Source: Pseudomonadota bacterium | Lineage (GTDB): Bacteria > Pseudomonadota > Gammaproteobacteria > UBA6429 > Thiohalophilaceae | Assembly (NCBI GenBank): GCA_022340685.1 | Contig: JAJDNN010000181.1 | Span: 1 to 36,778, forward strand | Direction of reading: 5' to 3' | DNA: 36,778 nucleotides | Shown: in pieces, positions 20,716-29,679 of the stretch | Numbering within the stretch: the stretch's first letter is position 1 | How the letters are laid out: every line of letters starts with the position of its first letter | Notes under the pieces: generated by a model | The model's input: only the letters and a program-made list of their open reading frames with translations | Database searches by the model: none | Told to the model about the DNA's origin: nothing | Translations under genes and position numbers: made by a program

Positions 20716-21177
20716 TCAATGACCAGGTTGCCATTCCCGTATCAGTTTGAGCATAGTTTCCGGGTTGTGACATTCCCGCAATTTATTGCGCATGGCCGCA
20801 TCCTGGAACATGCCGGCCAGCAGGGCTAGAATTTTAAGGTGGTCATCGGTCGCCTGTTCCGGTACTACGAGGGCGAACAGCAGGTCTACCGGCTGATTGT
20901 CAATGGCGTCAAAATCCACGCCATGTTTCAGCTGAATCAGGGCCGCCGTGGTGTGCTCGCTGTTTTTGAGCCTGCCGTGGGGGATAGCGACGCCGAAACC
21001 AATGCCGGTTCCACCAAGCCGTTCCCGCGACAGCAGGCTGTCAAAGATTTCCGGGGCGCTGATACTGTCCTGATCTTGCGCAATGAGCTCACTGAGCTGC
21101 TCGAGAGCCCGTTTTTTACTTTGTATATCCAAATCGCAAACAATGCGATCGACTGAGAGAAAGTCAGATAACTGCAT
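20716..21177 (-). CDS. ptsN: PTS IIA-like nitrogen regulatory protein
   Basis: GTGIGFGVAIPHGRLKN active-site His; adjacent to hpf and rpoN. Confidence 0.96.
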   Translation of the reverse strand: MQLSDFLSVDRIVCDLDIQSKKRALEQLSELIAQDQDSISAPEIFDSLLSRERLGGTGIGFGVAIPHGRLKNSEHTTAALIQLKHGVDFDAIDNQPVDLLFALVVPEQATDDHLKILALLAGMFQDAAMRNKLRECHNPETMLKLIREWQPGH

Positions 21178-21191
21178 TTGAGTCTGGTCCG

Positions 21192-21521
21192 CTATTCAAC
21201 GCTGTTGTGTTTAACCTGAACGCCTTCGCTACGGTGATGGTCCTTGAGCTTTTCCTTGTGCTTTTTAATCTGGCGGTCCAGTTTGTCAATCATGGCATCG
21301 ATGGCGGCATACATATCATCGTCCTGTGATTCGGCGAACAGGTTGCCGCCGGCGATGTGCAGGGTTGCTTCCGCCTTCTGGCGGACTTTCTCCACACTCA
21401 GGATAACGTGAACGTTGGTAACGTGATCAAAATGTCTTTTTAATCGTTCTATTTTCTGGGCCACGTAGTCATGCAGGGGCGGGGTGATGTCAAGGTGATG
21501 GCCAGTAATGTTGAGCTGCAT
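21192..21521 (-). CDS. hpf: ribosome hibernation promoting factor (short HPF)
   Basis: MQLNITGHHLDITPPLHDYVAQKIERLKRHFD; between rpoN and ptsN. Confidence 0.96.
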   Translation of the reverse strand: MQLNITGHHLDITPPLHDYVAQKIERLKRHFDHVTNVHVILSVEKVRQKAEATLHIAGGNLFAESQDDDMYAAIDAMIDKLDRQIKKHKEKLKDHHRSEGVQVKHNSVE

Positions 21522-21533
21522 AGGAGCCTCCTT

Positions 21534-23009
21534 TCAGGCTAGACGTTTACGTTCATTGGATGGTGGGATTGATAATGATTCCCGGTACTTGGCAATGGTG
21601 CGGCGCGCCACATTGATACCCTGATCGGACAGGATCGTGGCAAGCTTGCTGTCGCTTAGCGGTTTTCTGGGGTTTTCCGCGGCAATCAGCTTTTTCATCA
21701 GGGCGCGAATGGCTGTGGCAGAGCATTCACCACCGTTACTGGTTGAGACATGACTCGAGAAGAAGTATTTCAGTTCAAAAATCCCGCGCGGGGTATGCAT
21801 GTACTTTTTGTTGGTGACGCGGGAGATAGTGGATTCGTGCATATCCACGGCTTCGGCAATGTCATGTAATACCAGGGCCTTCATGGCTTCTTCGCCGTGT
21901 TCCAGGAACTCGCGTTGTCGTTCGACGATGCTGCTGGCGACCTTGAGCAGCGTTTCGTTACGGCTCATCAGGCTTTTGATGAACCAGCGCGCTTCTTGCA
22001 GGTGGTTTTTCAAAAAGGTGTTGTCTGCGTTGCTCTGTGTTTGTTTGACCAGGCTGGCGTAATGCGGATTGACCCGCAAGCGGGGCGCCGCGTCCGGATT
22101 GAGTTCGATCTTCCACTGCCCCTTGACCTTGGTGACGATAACATCCGGGATAATGTATTCAGGTATTTCGGCTGTAATCTGGCTGCCGGGGCGCGGATTG
22201 AGCGAAGTGATCAGTTGCATGATTTCTGCCAGCTCGGCCTCGCCCACCTTGAGGCGGCGCGCGAGTTGTCCGTACTCGCGGTGGGCAAGCAAATCAAAAT
22301 GGGATTCGACCAGCTCCTGCGCCTTTTCCCGCCAGTCCACGTCGGAAGGTAACTGACGCAATTGCAGCAGCAGGCTCTCACGCAGGTCGCGAGCGCCGAC
22401 CCCGGGCGGGTCAAAATTCTGGATGCGGTGCAGAACGGCTTCCACTTCATCTTCTTCGATGCCCAGTTCCTCGACCAGTGCCTGATGGATATCGGCGGTG
22501 CTGATGGCGAGGTAGCCGTCGTCGCTGATGGAGTCGATGATGAATTCGGCAATCGCGCGATCAGTTTCGGAAAACGGTGTCAACTGCATTTGCCAGCGCA
22601 GGTGGGCCTGCAGGCTTTCACCCGCCGCGCCGACCGGTTCAAAGTCGCGGTTGTCGGTGGTGTTACTGGCCGAACTGGCCGGCGAGGCAATATTGTCGTA
22701 GATGTCATCCCAGGTACTGTCGACCGGTAGATCTTCGGGAATGTCAGATTCGCCAGCGGCGGAAGGTTCGGTGATGGAACCATCGTCGCCATTGTTGGTG
22801 CTGGTGTCGGCGGAGGCGGCGTTGTTGCCGGCGGTGTCGGCATCGGTCTCTGTGTCCTCTTCTACTTCCAGCATGGGATTGGCGTCGAGGGCTTCCTGAA
22901 TCTCGGTCTGTAGTTCAAGGGTCGAGAGTTGCAGCAGCCGAATGGCTTGCTGTAACTGGGGAGTCATGGTCAGGTGCTGACCGAGTCGGAGTTGTAGGGC
23001 CTGTTTCAT
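21534..23009 (-). CDS. rpoN: RNA polymerase sigma-54 factor
   Basis: N-terminal [29 protein letters not shown] and RpoN box [21 protein letters not shown]. Confidence 0.98.
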   Translation of the reverse strand: MKQALQLRLGQHLTMTPQLQQAIRLLQLSTLELQTEIQEALDANPMLEVEEDTETDADTAGNNAASADTSTNNGDDGSITEPSAAGESDIPEDLPVDSTWDDIYDNIASPASSASNTTDNRDFEPVGAAGESLQAHLRWQMQLTPFSETDRAIAEFIIDSISDDGYLAISTADIHQALVEELGIEEDEVEAVLHRIQNFDPPGVGARDLRESLLLQLRQLPSDVDWREKAQELVESHFDLLAHREYGQLARRLKVGEAELAEIMQLITSLNPRPGSQITAEIPEYIIPDVIVTKVKGQWKIELNPDAAPRLRVNPHYASLVKQTQSNADNTFLKNHLQEARWFIKSLMSRNETLLKVASSIVERQREFLEHGEEAMKALVLHDIAEAVDMHESTISRVTNKKYMHTPRGIFELKYFFSSHVSTSNGGECSATAIRALMKKLIAAENPRKPLSDSKLATILSDQGINVARRTIAKYRESLSIPPSNERKRLA

Positions 23010-23032
23010 TAATTTTATATGGACTTACCGCA

Positions 23033-23092
23033 TGCCTGTAAATTGTTGACAGGCAAGTAAAATTCTAGCCTATTTCTTGCATGGCTGCATGC
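23033..23092. promoter_or_regulatory. inverted repeats in the lptB-rpoN intergenic region
   Basis: TGCCTGT-N9-ACAGGCA (23033-23039/23049-23055) and GCATG-N4-CATGC (23079-23092); a -10-like TAGAAT on the - strand lies between them. Confidence 0.35.
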
Positions 23093-23122
23093 CTTGACAA
23101 GTGTGTGGAAAAGGACTCCGGT

Positions 23123-23848
23123 TTACATCCGGAACTGCTCGCCCAGATAAACCTGGCGGACTTGTTGGTCTTTCAGCAGACTATCCGGTTCACCCGCCGC
23201 GATGACCCGGCCATCATTCATGATATAGGCGCGTTCACAGATCCCAAGGGTCTCGCGGACATTGTGGTCGGTAATTAGCACACCGATATCACGCTCCCGC
23301 AGGTGGTGAATGATGCTTTGGATGTCGAGCACCGAAATGGGATCGACCCCGGCAAAAGGTTCATCCAGCAGAATAAAACGGGGTTCCATGGCCAGGGCGC
23401 GGGCAATTTCAACTCGCCGCCGCTCTCCACCGGACAGGCTAATTCCGGTATTGTTACGGATATGGCTTATGTGTAGTTCCTCGAGCAGCTCCTCCAGTTT
23501 CTGTTCTCGCTGGAAGGTGTCGAGATCCTTGCGCAGTTGTAGGATGGCCAGGATATTGTCTGTCACGGAGAGTTTGCGGAACACCGAAGCTTCCTGCGGC
23601 AGGTAGCCGATACCGAGCCGGGCGCGCTGATGCATGGCCAGCGGGGTGATGTCCTGCTCGTCGAGGACGATCCGCCCGGCATCGGCGGGGATCAGGCCGA
23701 CCACCATATAGAAGGAGGTGGTTTTTCCTGCCCCGTTGGGACCGAGCAAGCCAACCACTTCACCGCTGGAAATATCCATCGACACGCCCTGCACCACCTC
23801 GCGGCCCTTGTAACGTTTTGCCAGATCACGGATTTGCAGGCGGCTCAT
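23123..23848 (-). CDS. lptB: LPS export ABC transporter ATP-binding protein
   Basis: [51 protein letters not shown]. Confidence 0.97.
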   Translation of the reverse strand: MSRLQIRDLAKRYKGREVVQGVSMDISSGEVVGLLGPNGAGKTTSFYMVVGLIPADAGRIVLDEQDITPLAMHQRARLGIGYLPQEASVFRKLSVTDNILAILQLRKDLDTFQREQKLEELLEELHISHIRNNTGISLSGGERRRVEIARALAMEPRFILLDEPFAGVDPISVLDIQSIIHHLRERDIGVLITDHNVRETLGICERAYIMNDGRVIAAGEPDSLLKDQQVRQVYLGEQFRM

Positions 23849-24363
23849 GGCGCAGTGGTTTTCCCGTTGTCTTCAGGCGGCGGGGTAATTGTAATGCTAA
23901 CGCGGCCACCATCCTCTTTGCCTTTCTCGCCAGTGATGGTGCCCGTGTTCGTATGGTACGTAATATGTTCACCGCTGAACCGGTTGGGCCCCTGCCAGAC
24001 TTCGGCATTGCCGATGAGGTCAATCAGTTGTTCATCCACCCGATATTCCATTTTATGGGCCCGTGAATGCATCGGCTCGGCCTGGCCTTCGGGAAGCTGG
24101 AGCAGGCTGGCAGGCTGACCGAGCACGATGATTTTGCGGAGCTTGTTCTGCGCCACGAACACAGTCAGATCATCGCCGGTGATCTTGAGGCTGCCCTGGG
24201 TAAGCAGGACATTGCCCTGATAGCGGCTATAGCCTTTTTTCTCTACCACGGTGATGTGGTCGGCCGTGATGTTGACGGGTTGCTTGCGGTCACTATCCAG
24301 TCCCCAGGCCGGTTGGCCAGTGAGGTACAGGCACAGGAGCCCGATTCTAGCGGCCGATGACAT
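23845..24363 (-). CDS. lptA: LPS transport periplasmic protein LptA
   Basis: [45 protein letters not shown] at 24363 ([10 protein letters not shown]...) starts a signal peptide, so the longer ORF start at 24492 is rejected. Confidence 0.94.
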   Translation of the reverse strand: MSSAARIGLLCLYLTGQPAWGLDSDRKQPVNITADHITVVEKKGYSRYQGNVLLTQGSLKITGDDLTVFVAQNKLRKIIVLGQPASLLQLPEGQAEPMHSRAHKMEYRVDEQLIDLIGNAEVWQGPNRFSGEHITYHTNTGTITGEKGKEDGGRVSITITPPPEDNGKTTAP

Positions 24364-24916
24364 AGGTACCTTCCCCGTTCGCCAGTAGTTCAAGCCGGCG
24401 CTCGTCCAGATAGACGCGCATGCCGGTGCCGGCCAGCCGACTGTCGGCACTGGTAATGACCACGCGGTCGGCAGTTTCGGCATAGTCCTCACCGGGCCGC
24501 ACCAGCAGATCGCGGGTGCTCAGGTTCAGTGGCGCGGTGCTCTGGCTGGCCGGACGTTGCATGTTGACCGCACCATCCAGATATACCCGCTTGCCGTCAT
24601 CATAAATTCGTCCGGCTTCAGAAACGAGCTGCCAGGTTGCGCCATCCGGCGGGAAGTAGTGCAGGTCAGGGCGGGTCAGCTGCAGGCTGTTGTCATCCGG
24701 ATAATGACTTACCCGGCTGGCCTGGAGCCGATATCGAACCCGTCCCTGCGGGTCCATCATGGTGGCATTAATGTCGGCCATGAAATAGTCGGGGTTATGT
24801 CTTGCCACTTTCTCCACCTGGGCGCTACCGGGCTTGAACAGGTTGTTGACCCAACCGGCATAGGCAGTAATCAGCAGCACTGCCAGCAGAATCAACAAAT
24901 AGTGCAGGCGGGTCAC
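24347..24916 (-). CDS. lptC: LPS export protein LptC
   Basis: N-terminal TM segment, HNPDYFMADINATMMDPQGRVRYRLQASRVSHYPDD; between kdsC and lptA. Confidence 0.93.
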   Translation of the reverse strand: MTRLHYLLILLAVLLITAYAGWVNNLFKPGSAQVEKVARHNPDYFMADINATMMDPQGRVRYRLQASRVSHYPDDNSLQLTRPDLHYFPPDGATWQLVSEAGRIYDDGKRVYLDGAVNMQRPASQSTAPLNLSTRDLLVRPGEDYAETADRVVITSADSRLAGTGMRVYLDERRLELLANGEGTYVIGR

Positions 24917-25437
24917 GTCAGAAACGACTCGAGTTGGGCCGCCAGGGTCTGTTGTGCTTCCATGATCAGTTCACACACATCCCGCGCCGCACCGCGACCT
25001 CCGCCGTGCGGAGTCTGCCAGTGGGCATGTTGCCTGGCGAGGGGATGGGCATCGGCAACTGCGATGGCCAGACCGGCGCGGCGCATCACCGGCAGGTCCA
25101 CCACGTCGTCGCCCACGTAGGCAGTTTGCTCGTAGGACAGGCCCAGCTTGCCAACCAGATCCTCGAAGGCCGGCAGCTTTTCCTGCTGGCCCTGATAAAC
25201 ATGCTGGATGTTGAGGCTCTCCATACGGTGGCGTACGACTTCGGAACTGCGCGCGGTGATGATGCCGATTTCAACCCCGCTGCGGTGCAGCATTTTCATC
25301 CCCAGCCCGTCCCGTGAATGAAAGGCCTTGTACTCCTGACCATCGTCGCCGATGAACAGGCTGCCGTCGGTCAGTACGCCGTCCACATCGAATACCACCA
25401 GCTTTATCTGTGCGGCTTTTTCCAGAATGTCTTTCAT
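24913..25437 (-). CDS. kdsC: 3-deoxy-D-manno-octulosonate 8-phosphate phosphatase
   Basis: HAD motifs VVFDVDGVLTDG, GIITARSSE, YVGDDVVDLPVM. Confidence 0.96.
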   Translation of the reverse strand: MKDILEKAAQIKLVVFDVDGVLTDGSLFIGDDGQEYKAFHSRDGLGMKMLHRSGVEIGIITARSSEVVRHRMESLNIQHVYQGQQEKLPAFEDLVGKLGLSYEQTAYVGDDVVDLPVMRRAGLAIAVADAHPLARQHAHWQTPHGGGRGAARDVCELIMEAQQTLAAQLESFLT

Positions 25438-25504
25438 CGTGTCCGTGTCATTATTGTGGTGTCGGGCCCTGGTTGGCGCGTCTTATGGTCAGTTATGGCC
25501 GGGG

Positions 25505-26479
25505 TCAAACCACCCCGGCGCGCAGCAAGTCGTGCATGTTGATCGCACCGACAAGGCGCTGCTGGTCGTCGACCACCGGCAGGGCATTGATGCGCTTGCT
25601 GTCCATCAGTTGCAGCGCTTCGGCGGCCAGCTGGTGGGCGTTGATAGTGGTGCAATGCCGGGTCATACATTCGCCGATCGTCCGGGTCTGGACATCGACA
25701 GCACCGTGATCCAGTACCCGGCGCAAATCGCCGTCGGTAAACACCCCGGCTATCCGGTTGTCGTCAGCCACGATGACGGTCATGCCGAGTCCCTTGCGCG
25801 TCATCTCCACCAGTGCTTCCCCCAGATTGGCGTCTTCGCTGACCCGGGGAATTGCGTCACCGGCATGCATGATGTCGGCTACGTGCAGCAGCAGTCGCTT
25901 GCCGAGCCGACCGCCGGGGTGGGAGAGGGCGAAGTCGTCGGCGGTGAACCCACGCGATTCGAGCAGTGAAACGGCCAGAGCATCCCCCATTACCAGCGTG
26001 GCGGTGGAGCTGGAGGTTGGGGCCAGCCCCAGGGGGCAGGCTTCCTTCTCGACACTGACGTCAAGGTGCACATCGGCTTCACTCGCGAGGCGCGAAGCCG
26101 GGTTGCCGGTCATGGCGATGAGCGGCACACCGAGGCGTTTGATCAGGGGCAGAATGGTCAGGATTTCGTCCGTTTCGCCGGAGTTGGACAAGGCCAGCAC
26201 GACGTCCTGCAAGGTGATCATACCAAGGTCACCGTGGCTGGCTTCGCCGGGATGCACGAAAAAAGCCGGCGTGCCGGTGCTGGCCAGGGTGGCGGCAATC
26301 TTGCCACCAATATGCCCGGACTTGCCCATGCCAATGACCACCACCCGGCCGCGGCAGCCCAGCATGTGTTCGCAGGCGGCGGCAAAGGCGTCATCGACCC
26401 GATCGGCCAGCCCCTCGACAGCCGCGGCCTCGGTCCGAATCACGGCGCGCGCCAGGCTGAAAAGTGTGTCCTTGTTCAT
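25505..26479 (-). CDS. kdsD: D-arabinose 5-phosphate isomerase
   Basis: SIS domain (GMGKSGHIGGKIAATLASTGTPAFFVHPGEASHGDLGM) plus two CBS domains; MNKDTLF at 26479 is the likely start. Confidence 0.96.
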   Translation of the reverse strand: MNKDTLFSLARAVIRTEAAAVEGLADRVDDAFAAACEHMLGCRGRVVVIGMGKSGHIGGKIAATLASTGTPAFFVHPGEASHGDLGMITLQDVVLALSNSGETDEILTILPLIKRLGVPLIAMTGNPASRLASEADVHLDVSVEKEACPLGLAPTSSSTATLVMGDALAVSLLESRGFTADDFALSHPGGRLGKRLLLHVADIMHAGDAIPRVSEDANLGEALVEMTRKGLGMTVIVADDNRIAGVFTDGDLRRVLDHGAVDVQTRTIGECMTRHCTTINAHQLAAEALQLMDSKRINALPVVDDQQRLVGAINMHDLLRAGVV

Positions 26480-26489
26480 CAGGTCAGAT

Positions 26490-26693
26490 TCAGTTGGCAA
26501 CGGGGTAACCCAGCTCCGACAGCCGCGAATTGATGCCAGCCTGATTGAGCGTGTCGCCCTCGATCCTGACGGTGCCGGTCTCAACATCCACCTGTACCGT
26601 GTCAATCCCGGGCAGGGGGCGAAGACCATCCTGAATGGAACTGGCACAGCCGCCGCATTTCACGTTCTGGACCTTCAGTTCGAGTGTTGCCAT
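26490..26693 (-). CDS. heavy-metal-associated (HMA) domain protein, CopZ-like
   Basis: MATLELKVQNVKCGGCASSIQDGL...VDVETGTVRIEGD: HMA fold with a CxxC motif. Confidence 0.9.
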   Translation of the reverse strand: MATLELKVQNVKCGGCASSIQDGLRPLPGIDTVQVDVETGTVRIEGDTLNQAGINSRLSELGYPVAN

Positions 26694-26713
26694 GGTCGTT
26701 CTCCTTTCTGATT

Positions 26714-27688
26714 TCAAGGCCGGATGTCATGGTAGAGCATCAGCATGTAGGCCAGGTAGCTGCCCAGCAACAGGCCACCTTCCCAGCGGTTGATACGGCC
26801 GTCGCGCTTGAAGCCATAGGCCATGATGAACAGTGCGATACTGAGCCCAATCATGACCGGGAAATCCCGGTTCAGTACCGCCGTCTCCAGCCTGACGGGC
26901 ATGATGATGCCTGGCAGGCTCAGTACAGCCAGTAGATTGAACATATTGGAACCGATTACATTGCCGATAGCAATGTCAGGTTCGCCGCGTAGCGCGCTCA
27001 TCACTGAGGCAGCCAGTTCCGGCAGGCTGGTGCCCAGGGCGACGATGGTCAGTCCGATAATCAGATCGCTGACCCCGAACGCGTGGGCAATATTTACCGC
27101 GCCCCACACTAGTATGTGTGAACTGCCCAGTAACAATACCATGCCGAGCCCGAGCCAGAGCAATGCGCGGCCGGTCGTCAGGGTAGGGATCTCCTTCTCA
27201 TATTCTGCCTCCATCGGATCGTGGTCACGCCGCAGGCCGAGGCGGACCATCCAGAAGATCATAATCACCAGTCCGGCCAGCAGGATCAGACCGTCGAGGC
27301 GGCTCAGCGTACCGTCCATCACCAGTAGCAGGGACAGCAGCATGATGATGAACATCAGGGGGTACTCCCGGCGCAGGGTTTCGGATTTCACTACCAACGG
27401 GGTGATGAGGGCAGTGCTGCCCAGCACCAGGGCGATATTGGCGATGTTCGAACCGATCGCGTTGCCAACCCCGAGGGCCGGATTCCCCTGCCAGGCGGCC
27501 ATCGCCGAGACCAGGATTTCCGGTGTTGAGGTACCGATGCCGACGATGGTCAGGCCGATGATAAGGGGTGATATGCCCAGATTGCGTGCCGTACCGGCGG
27601 CGCCGAAGACGAAGCGATCGGCGCCCCAGACCAGGATGGCAAACCCGCCGAGGACGGCGATGACAGACAAGACAAGTTGGAATGACAT
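26714..27688 (-). CDS. yrbG: calcium/sodium antiporter YrbG
   Basis: Two alpha repeats (GTSTPEILVSAMAA..GNAIGSNIANIALVLG; GTSLPELAASVMSA..GNVIGSNMFNLLAVL); next to kdsD as in E. coli. Confidence 0.95.
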   Translation of the reverse strand: MSFQLVLSVIAVLGGFAILVWGADRFVFGAAGTARNLGISPLIIGLTIVGIGTSTPEILVSAMAAWQGNPALGVGNAIGSNIANIALVLGSTALITPLVVKSETLRREYPLMFIIMLLSLLLVMDGTLSRLDGLILLAGLVIMIFWMVRLGLRRDHDPMEAEYEKEIPTLTTGRALLWLGLGMVLLLGSSHILVWGAVNIAHAFGVSDLIIGLTIVALGTSLPELAASVMSALRGEPDIAIGNVIGSNMFNLLAVLSLPGIIMPVRLETAVLNRDFPVMIGLSIALFIMAYGFKRDGRINRWEGGLLLGSYLAYMLMLYHDIRP

Positions 27689-27708
27689 CCGCTCAGCTTA
27701 CCATCATG

Positions 27709-28572
27709 TCAGGGAGAGTCCGGCTTGACCGGTTCCGGTGCGGCGGGCGCGGCCTGCTTCTTTTGTGCACGTTCATCTTCCAGTTTGAGTTGTAATTGCA
27801 GATCTGCGTCCTGTTCGCTGTCCAGGTTAAATTCATTAAATTCGTTTTCATCGGGGGGCGGATTCCCGTCATAAACGAGGTTACGCCGGTACTGGAAATA
27901 GGCATCGCGGGTGAAGACATAGGGATCGATCGCAGCCTGATCCACGACGTCGGTGGCGCCCAGCAGATCGGCCCGCAAAGAAATGAAGGCCAGCGCCACC
28001 GCGCCCCATTGCTGGTAGTCATCCTGCAGGATGCCGTGGGTCAGGGGATTGATATACAGATCGCCAACCAGGCCTGCCGCGCCCCGTGTCGAGCTGGGCC
28101 CCAGCAATGGAATCACCAGATAAGGGCCAGGTTCAAATCCCCATACCCCCAGGGTTTGGCCAAAATCCTCGTTGTGCTTGGGTAAGTCATCCATATAGGC
28201 GGTGAAATTAATCAGGCCGAATACCCCGAACGTAGTGTTGTACGCGATGCGGGAGGAGTCCTGCATCGCCTGGATCAGTTTGAATTGCAGCAGGTCGTTA
28301 ACAAACACCACAAAGTCATTCAGGTTGCTGAAAAAATTGCGGACGGCATCCTGAAACAGGTCCGGTGTGTAATCCCGATAGCCGACAGCAACCGGCCGGA
28401 TCACGGCTTTGTCGGCTGCAGTATTAAAGTCGTACATTGCGCGATTGTATGACTCGAAGGGATCTCGCTTGTCGGGGGGGCCGGGCACACTGGCACAACC
28501 ACTGCCAAGCAACAGCACGCCCGCGACCGGTAGCCAACGGTATCCTGTGAATTTGAGAATTCTGGTGAGCAA
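27709..28572 (-). CDS. mlaA: MlaA (VacJ) family lipoprotein
   Basis: Lipobox LLLGSGC; DPFESYNRAMYDFN, GPSSTRGAAGLVGD. Confidence 0.96.
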   Translation of the reverse strand: MLTRILKFTGYRWLPVAGVLLLGSGCASVPGPPDKRDPFESYNRAMYDFNTAADKAVIRPVAVGYRDYTPDLFQDAVRNFFSNLNDFVVFVNDLLQFKLIQAMQDSSRIAYNTTFGVFGLINFTAYMDDLPKHNEDFGQTLGVWGFEPGPYLVIPLLGPSSTRGAAGLVGDLYINPLTHGILQDDYQQWGAVALAFISLRADLLGATDVVDQAAIDPYVFTRDAYFQYRRNLVYDGNPPPDENEFNEFNLDSEQDADLQLQLKLEDERAQKKQAAPAAPEPVKPDSP

Positions 28573-28616
28573 GGTATTCTTTTTATATTATTGTCTGGTA
28601 TCAGTCACAGGCCGAG

Positions 28617-28802
28617 CTAACGGGCCTCGGTTTTGACTGCGCCACAGCGGTGGCAACGAAAACGGGTTACCATCTTGCCCTGTTTGACATCAAACGGGTT
28701 ACCCTGGACAACTTCCCATTTGTGAAAGCCGCTTTTACACAGGGTCTTGCCCTTGTGCTGGTCACTGGCGGCGGGTTTTTTAAAGGGTATGACATTCCCC
28801 AT
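28617..28802 (-). CDS. small putative zinc-ribbon protein
   Basis: MGNVIPFKKP...CKSGFHKWEVVQG...RFRCHRCGAVKTEAR: CxxxxHxW plus CxxC arrangement. Confidence 0.65.
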   Translation of the reverse strand: MGNVIPFKKPAASDQHKGKTLCKSGFHKWEVVQGNPFDVKQGKMVTRFRCHRCGAVKTEAR

Positions 28803-28884
28803 AACCGGAGCATTCCTTTGTTGAACGGACGGACTATTATTCCATATCTGCACCAGCTTGCGGCAACCGGACCTGACCAAGTTC

Positions 28885-29553
28885 ATGTCCCGTGACTATC
28901 CCATGCTAATAGGCGCCTGCGGCTGGACGCATGAGGCGTGGGCAGGGTCCTACTATCCGGATGATCTCCCGTCCGACTGGCGTCTCGGATTCTATGCTAA
29001 CGAGTTTCCCGTTGTCCTGGTGACCCGAAACGAGTGGGAGCGTGCCGATGCTGACCCACAACAGTGGTGTGAGGACAGCGATAGTTCGCTGTTGTTTGTG
29101 AGCGAAGTGACTGCTGATGACCCCTCAGATGCAGAGATGCAGATTCGGCAAATTAGGCTTTTGGGCGAACGTTGTACCGGTATTTTATGGCGAACCACGC
29201 TTCATAATGATGCACCAGCCTTGAATGGGCTATTGAATGGTGCAGGTCCGGCATTACCGGTGTGCGTGGATTTTGGTGAGGCACTTCCCGATGAGGCAGT
29301 AAGATCACTGTTAAGAAAGCGTCAAACCGGATGGTGTTGGCACGGTAATGATGATTCGACTGGCTTGCAGATCGGGCCACTTTCAATCGCCCGTGTCGCA
29401 AGCAACGACGCTGATCTCAGGCAACTGCGACGCCTGGTGGAAACCTGTCTTGCAGCGGTGCGTGACGACAGATGGGTAATTCTTTTGTTTGATGGCAATC
29501 CGCCGGAGGTAGAGCGCATTCAAAAAGCGGGTGTGATCATGGGGCTGTTGTAA
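28885..29553 (+). CDS. divergent DUF72/YecE-like protein
   Basis: N-terminus MLIGACGWTHEAWAGSYYPDDLPSDWRLGFYANEF resembles the DUF72 start; the remainder is divergent. Start could be 28858 (TTG), 28885 or 28903. Confidence 0.65.
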   Translation: MSRDYPMLIGACGWTHEAWAGSYYPDDLPSDWRLGFYANEFPVVLVTRNEWERADADPQQWCEDSDSSLLFVSEVTADDPSDAEMQIRQIRLLGERCTGILWRTTLHNDAPALNGLLNGAGPALPVCVDFGEALPDEAVRSLLRKRQTGWCWHGNDDSTGLQIGPLSIARVASNDADLRQLRRLVETCLAAVRDDRWVILLFDGNPPEVERIQKAGVIMGLL

Positions 29554-29586
29554 TGCGCAGTTTATATCGGGTGTTTACAGGGGTAA

Positions 29587-29603
29587 CTGGCACCTATTTT
29601 GCT
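29587..29603 (+). promoter_or_regulatory. sigma54 (-24/-12) promoter upstream of ppdK
   Basis: CTGGCAC-CTATT-TTGCT matches the YTGGCACGrNNNTTGCW consensus at the key GG/GC elements with 10 nt between GG and GC; 77 nt before the ATG at 29680. Confidence 0.7.
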
Positions 29604-29679
29604 GAATTATTTTAAATATTAATCACGGGTTCGCGGTTAACCCAGTATGGGCATGCTTTTTAACTTAGGAATTTGATTC

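Noticed and set aside
24364-24492. N-terminal extension of the lptA ORF
   Set aside because: Overlaps lptC in another frame; the ATG at 24363 gives a plausible signal peptide.
25758-26711. 317-aa ORF on the + strand
   Set aside because: Antisense to kdsD and the HMA gene; low-complexity Ser/Arg-rich composition typical of shadow ORFs.
26823-27728. 301-aa ORF on the + strand
   Set aside because: Antisense to yrbG; Arg/Ser/Pro-rich shadow translation.
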